Assembly (NCBI RefSeq): GCF_030272615.1
Contig: NC_081414.1
Span: forward strand, 779,006,119 to 779,070,118
Direction: 5' to 3'
DNA length: 64,000 nucleotides
Origin: Cryptomeria japonica
Lineage: Eukaryota > Streptophyta > Pinopsida > Cupressales > Cupressaceae
Position 1 is the stretch's first letter, and the number at the start of each line of letters is the position of its first letter. Made by a program: the position numbers and the translations under genes. The notes under the pieces were generated by a model, which did not search any database, was not told the DNA's origin, and was given only the letters and a program-made list of their open reading frames with translations. This document shows positions 58,690 to 64,000 of this stretch, one piece after another.

Positions 58690-58985
58690 CGAAATTAAAC
58701 TTTGAGTTGTCATCAATGCACTTTGTTGTTGAGTGTGAATTTCAGAGGCTATAGAAGTTATGGTGAATTTTGAAATGGAGAATGTGGAAGCCAAATTTGC
58801 AAATGCTCCCAAAAATCATTATTTTTTGTTTCATATTGCATAATCTGTTGTTAAGCTTCCTCGAAGATGACATTGATATAAGGGATGATTTTACTGAGAA
58901 TGAAAATAACATGTAAAATAATGAGTTGGTCGATCCATCAAAGACATTTGTAAGATTAGCATATCCCAATAATATGTTCATTGTA
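58690..58985 (+). pseudogene. PIF/Harbinger-like transposase C-terminal relic
   Basis: The plus-strand reading from about 58690 gives LNFELSSMHFVVECEFQRL, two stops around 'KLW.ILK', then RMWKPNLQMLPKIIIFCFIL and HNLLLSFLEDD. This matches the end of HARBI-type nucleases: the 'RxxVExxFGxLKxRWRIL' helix and 'P.II.ACCILHN'. It is preceded by TTGCAG, which may be an old splice acceptor. The N-terminal part and the terminal inverted repeats were not found. Confidence 0.5.
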
Positions 58986-61609
58986 CTTCATTATGCAATT
59001 CTTTGAAGACAAACATTTGTTCAAAATTGATCATGTTTGAATTCAATGGCATACCATATCTCTAATGTTGATGCTCTAGTTACATAGTTGAGACCACACA
59101 AGACCATTGATTAATGATTTTAATGTATCCTATATAAACAAATTTGTTTTAAATGTTTATTCTTTTGATTTGTATATTTTTGGGCCCCACTCTAATCACA
59201 AGGGATGTTGCTTAGTGTGGTCTCTTTGTATTGCAACAATGAGTTGATTGGACTAAGTACATTGGACCATACATTACTTTCATATTCAAATAGAACTAAA
59301 AAAAAGCTAATTCTAACTTCAAAAACACTATGCATGCAATCTACCATGTCTGATAGAAACTGAAAAAAGAAATTGATTTTAAATGATGAAATTTAATTTA
59401 AGTTATTTAATTTAATTTAAATGGATCTCTCTAAAGTAAGAGTTTATAAGACGTCTTCTCTACATTTAATTGAAGTTATTGAATTTAATTTAAGTTTTTA
59501 ATTTTTTTAATTTAAGCTATTTAAAGTCTTAAGATCACACTAACAATGAAGAGTTATAAATTTTATACTAAGTTTCTATTGCCATTAATATCTGCATGGT
59601 ACCATAAGATTTTATTAAAATCTACCTATTTGTATTAAACCGTCTTTGCTAAAAATTTGGTGTAAGCTTGTATCCTAATATTTGTTGTGTAAACATAGTC
59701 AATCGAAGCCTTCATTAAAATTTGGTAATATCATTGGATTTTCAACAAAGGTTTCTGTAGCTTGTGACATATAACAATAACTATAGTAATTTCTACAATA
59801 ACTTCAACTTCTAAAAATAATTTTATTTTTATCTACATTCAGGACACAAATTGACCAACAATTAAAAATTGAATACAATTCATCCCTTATCTAAATTCTA
59901 TTTTATTTATTTATTACACACGTGGATATATACCTAATAAAATATAATACTAAGTTTTCTTTTGGCATGTACCCCTCCTATAAGTTGGTAGGCATCCTTG
60001 CTAACGACTGTCAAGTTGTAGTTACCTACTAGTGTGGGATTAAATTCTAGGGGCAATAGAGATAAAAAGTCTTTGTAGTGGGTATAAAAGAAGTCATTTA
60101 TATGGCTTGCAATAATTTCATTTGCTACCCCAATCAATGAGAGGCCCAAAAGGGTTTTGATGCAAACCTAACTTTTTCAACCTATCTATAGTCTTATTCT
60201 CATATTTTATATGAACTTTGTACTCCTCATTGCCTCTAACAATCACCTAGTAATCCTTTTTTTGAACTTGTAACTCGAATTTTAATCTATTAAAATCCAA
60301 CACACTTGAGCTTGAAAAGCTAATTTTAAATTCATTTCTTCAAAACAATTATACCATTCAAAGACAACAATTGAAGTTGGTGTTATCCTAGGTTGAGTTT
60401 CAATCTCAAAGCCTTCCACTTCCATTTGTTTATGTTAAATTGCATTTTTGAGCTCCCAACAAAGTTACCAGATTCTTCCATTCCCTTGTTTGGATACATG
60501 TAACTACCTACCAAATACTATATACAATACTCTCAAATATGAAATGAATATTGTATCGATATGTATATAAATGGGTTGTTGGATACTTTCCTTTGTTGGT
60601 TTTGATACATGCAACCTAAGTCATAGAGTTCACAGTATTTCATCCAAAATATGAAATCCACCATATTTATGTGTAAAACCAAAAACAATTCTAAAAAATT
60701 TGTATGTACACATACATGAATTTATTCAAAGCGCTTAATTATTCTTCCCAATTTTTTGAACAAAGGCTCTTTATTTTCCTTGATGACATTGCCTTTAAAT
60801 TCAATAGTCCTACAATCTTTTCCATTATTAAATAAAATTAACTTCTTTCCTGTGATTATCTTAATCTAATATTGAATCTAATCCTCTTTTTCTACTTATG
60901 CTTAAAACCAACCATATAAAGATGCATTCATAACAAAGAATGAGAGAAAGGAAAGACATTGCAATCTAATAAAAATCAATATGTTGATAAACAAACTACA
61001 ATACCACAAACAATCACTTACTTCAAGATTTTGCATGAATTATGTCATCTTGTGGGTGTAATATCAAGCATGTTTGAACTACATGAATGATAATAAATAT
61101 AGAATAAATATGTCAAAGAAATAACATATTACATGATAATTTAATAAATGTGTGCAAAATATGGATTCATATCTCACAAACTAAGAGAAAAATATTCACC
61201 ACGCACAAGAAATGGAAAGAACAAACCACAAAATAAAAAATATGCTTACAACTAAAGTACAATTTTTAATATACAATTGAATATACCACAAAACTATTAC
61301 TCAAAATAAGATCAATAATGCTCACCTCATGAAGGAAGGTTGCTTTGGAAATTCACACGGTAATCAATATAAAGATGGTTGGATTCCTAGATTATTAGAA
61401 ATTATTGCTGCAAGACTATTGTGTAAACAATGTATATATATAAAAGAATACAAAAACTTTGTTATTCTAAACAAAGAATCAACAAACTATTCTAAATATA
61501 CAGTGAATTCATGCATTCAAATGCATGAAAAAATCTTGCATCCAATTCTCTTCATCTTGGTGCTACTTTTCAATGCAACTGTCATTCTATTCCATGCACA
61601 TGTTTCCAC
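58986..61609. other. AT-rich intergenic stretch, nothing recognised
   Basis: Direct runs of 'ATTTAATTTAAGTTATTTAATTTAA' type (59390-59525). No ORF with a family pattern. Confidence 0.4.
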
Positions 61610-62075
61610 TGTTAGGGTTTCAAGCAGATCTGAAGCAAATATGAACTGATAATTATATGCAGATTTAAATACAAAAGATAAAAAAATAAAATAGGACATA
61701 GATAACACAGAGATTTAATGTGGTTCACCCAGAATGGGTTACATCCACCATACACAGCCGTCCAATCTTTCTTATTATCCAGCAAAAATAGTACATCAAC
61801 CTTACAATGCCTTAAGCATCCCAGCCGCTTATAAAATGCGTTTTTAGAGTAAAAACAAAGTCAGCCTTTTTAGGGTTTTATTACAATGTCAATTTTCATC
61901 AACAAAAAAAAATACCCAAATTTTTTTTTCTCAGGGGCTCCTGTCCCCGAATCCCCGTTTTTCTTGGGGCCTAATACCCCCGAACCCCTACTCGAGGCCT
62001 GGCCCAGCCCCGGACCCTGACAAGGATACGTGCTGAGTGTACAATACTTTGCTGATCAGACGCCACATTTCAACA
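61610..62075 (-). repeat. 3' LTR of a minus-strand Copia element
   Basis: On the minus strand it starts TGTTGAAATGTGG (62075) directly after a purine tract and ends AACCCTAACA (61610), 466 bp with TG...CA ends. It includes a block typical of plant LTR 3' regions (CCATTCTGGGTGAACCACAT). The matching 5' LTR lies beyond the right edge, so boundaries rest on one copy. Confidence 0.65.
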
Positions 62076-62176
62076 ATCTTCCACTTGGAGACTGATCAGG
62101 CTCCACACCGAACAATCTTCCACTTGGAGACTGATCAGGCTCCACACCAAACAATCTCCCACTTGGAGACTGATAC
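62076..62176 (-). repeat. Triplicated polypurine tract, 39-bp period
   Basis: On the minus strand the purine tract CCAAGTGGAAGATTGTT and its flank occur three times, starting (plus coordinates) at 62076, 62115 and 62154. Each unit includes TGATCAG..CTCC and the first TGT of an LTR start. Confidence 0.75.
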
Positions 62177-62259
62177 TACACAAAACCACTGTACATGCAA
62201 CATCCGCTGGATAAAACACTAGGACTCGACTAGTATAAATTCCACAATTATCAATCAAG

Positions 62260-64000
62260 AAGACCAACAGAAACTGATGAAGAAATCAGCTTCTCCTGTG
62301 GAACTGCCTTCATGAACATATCGGTAGGATTCTCACTTTTGTGAATCTTCTCAAGTCGTAATTGACCCTCGTCCAAAACAGTCTGGATGAAGTGGTACCT
62401 GAGTTAAATGTGCTTTGTCCTTGAATGAAAAGTAGAGTTCTTCGCAAGATGAATGGCACTCTGGCTATTAGTATACAATGGGCGATCCTCTTATGTTTGA
62501 CCCAATTCCTCTAGAAAACATTGTAACCAAATCATCTCCTTGCTGGCTTCTGTAGCAGCAACATACTCAGCTTCAGTGATTGATAGTGCAACAACCTTTT
62601 GCAGCCTAGAAATCCAATTGACTGCAGTTCCCCCTATAGTAAAAACATACCCTGTAGTACTCCTTCGTGAATCAATATCACCTGCCAGATCAGAGTCAAC
62701 AAATCCACTCAGAGCAGCATTAGATCTTTTGAAACATAATGCCTTCGTAGTGGTTCCTTTCAAATACCGAAGGATCCATTTCACAACATTCCAATGTTCC
62801 ATACTTGGATTACTCATAAACTTGCTCACAACTCCCATTGCATGTGCAATATCTGGCCTTGTGCATACCATTGCATACATCAGACTGCCAATAGCTGATG
62901 AATACGGGATGTTAGACATTTTATTAACCTCTTCCTATGCCTTTGGGCACATCTCCTTAGTCAATTTGAAATGACTAGCCAAAGGTGTACTAACTGCTTT
63001 TGCATCCTGCATGTTAAATCTTTTCAACACCTTCTTTATATACTCACTATGGGACAAATTCAAGGTTCTATTTTTCCTATCCCATGTAATCCTCATACCG
63101 AGAATTTGCTTAGCTGCACCCAAATCCTTCATAGCAAATGACCTGGCTAATTTTTGTTTAAGATCATTTATATGTTGCATGTTAGACCCAACAACAAGCA
63201 TGTCATCAACATAAAGCAATAGGATAATATAACTGCCATTATCCAATCTCTTAAAATATACACAATGATCAGAATGACATCTATGATAACCATGTTCAGC
63301 CATGAAACTATCAAATTTTAAATACCATTGTCGGGGTGCTTGCTTTAGGCCATACAAACTTTTCTTCAACCTGCACACCAAGTTCTCCTTACCTTTGACC
63401 TCATATCCTTGTGGTTGCAATCTGTAAATTTCCTCCTCCAAATCTCCATGGAGAAAAGTTGTTTTGACATCTAATTGTTCAAGATGTAAATCATCTACAG
63501 CCACAAGACTAAGTATAGTTCTAATTGAAGTCATTTTTACAACTGGAGAAAATATTTCATCATAATCTATACCCTTTTTCTATGCAAAACCTTTTACCAC
63601 AAGTCTGACCTTATATCTTTTCTGACCTCCTTCCTCCTCCTTCAGCCTATAAACCCATTTGCTAGGCAAAGCTCTTTTTTCTGCAAATAAAGGGACTAAG
63701 TCCCAAGTCTTATTTTTCATCAAGGAGTCCATCTCCTCTTTCATGCCTAACTCCCACTGTTGTTTGGCATCCACCTGCATTGCTTCTTCATATTCTTCGG
63801 GTTCACCAGAATTAGTTAATAAAATAGAATACAAAGAATGAGAAAATCTTTCAAGGGGTCTACTTGACCTCGTAGAACATCTAACACTTACAGGAGTTTG
63901 TGAGATAATCTATTGTTGTTGAGCATCAGGTACCTGTGGCATTTCATTTTTAGGAATCTCATCCAACAACACATATTCTTGTTTGTCCTATTCATGCTTC
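62260..64000 (-). pseudogene. Ty1/Copia reverse transcriptase and RNase H, with in-frame stops
   Basis: Continuous minus-strand frame from the window edge to about 62260. Reverse transcriptase: KWVYRLKEEE, then VKTTFLHGDLEEEIY, SLYGLKQAPRQWY and LLYVDDMLVVG (YVDD at 63202-63213). RNase H: GSLMYAMVCTRPDIAHAMG, VDSDLAGD, RRSTTGYVF, SITEAEYVAA, then NSQSAIHLAKN where the family has Asp before Ser (DSQSA), so one catalytic Asp reads as Asn. The frame has stops at 63988, 63910, 63580, 62935, 62491 and 62404 (start of each plus-strand codon position), four of them TAG. No indel breaks the frame. The element is dead but was recently coding. Confidence 0.85.

Noticed and set aside
62037-62267. Repeat-bearing small ORFs at the Copia edge (IFHLETDQAPH units)
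   Set aside because: They arise from the 39-bp purine-tract triplication, not from a coding repeat.

Overview
The window is nuclear plant DNA with low gene density. It is AT-rich, filled with nested LTR retrotransposons, decayed LINEs and foldback elements, and carries an intron-less G-type lectin receptor kinase family. Long intergenic tracts, old insertions and intron-less S-domain kinases are compatible with a gymnosperm (conifer-like) genome. That placement is an inference; no species marker is visible.

Host genes: the only recognisable host gene family is a dispersed cluster of three paralogous S-domain (G-type lectin) receptor-like kinases, all on the minus strand. SRK-1 (1-2394) is open from its start to the left window edge and is the only intact copy. 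SRK-2 (34718-37113) carries one 2-bp frameshift. SRK-3 (49943-52367) carries a frameshift and a nonsense codon. Upstream of SRK-3, two further decayed copies of the gene's 5' end lie in tandem (52565-53480). A kinase N-lobe relic lies at 3739-3905. Two orphan ORF relics (4740-5488 and 37784-38056) and one possible signal-peptide exon (29958-30041) are not identified.

Mobile DNA, left to right: a foldback element (2853-3172). A complete non-coding LTR element of LARD type with a 5-bp target duplication (5453-11177). An LTR-like relic (12948-13330). A short old LTR element (15236-26735) that contains a young Gypsy-type element (16497-25192, gag-like plus protease plus G-patch, no polymerase) and, in its 3' LTR, a palindromic MITE. 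A 131-bp satellite whose units are bounded by inverted repeats (28392-29739). A polypurine tract with (AG)n (30534-31232). A Copia relic (32130-33480). A LINE relic (41180-44960). A miniature TRIM-like element (46980-47324) next to a 20-bp quasi-palindromic repeat field (47325-47705). An internally deleted Gypsy element (53484-56360) abutting a LINE fragment (56361-57180). A PIF/Harbinger-like relic (58690-58985). The 3' part of a Copia element on the minus strand (61610-64000).

How it fits together: the receptor kinases would act at the plasma membrane as lectin-type surface receptors. The mobile elements form a timeline: the nested young Gypsy element sits inside an older LTR element, and premature stops in element coding regions mostly fit C-to-T or G-to-A change, the pattern expected of methylated DNA. 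No CRISPR, operon or prokaryotic system is present, and no tRNA or rRNA gene was recognised.
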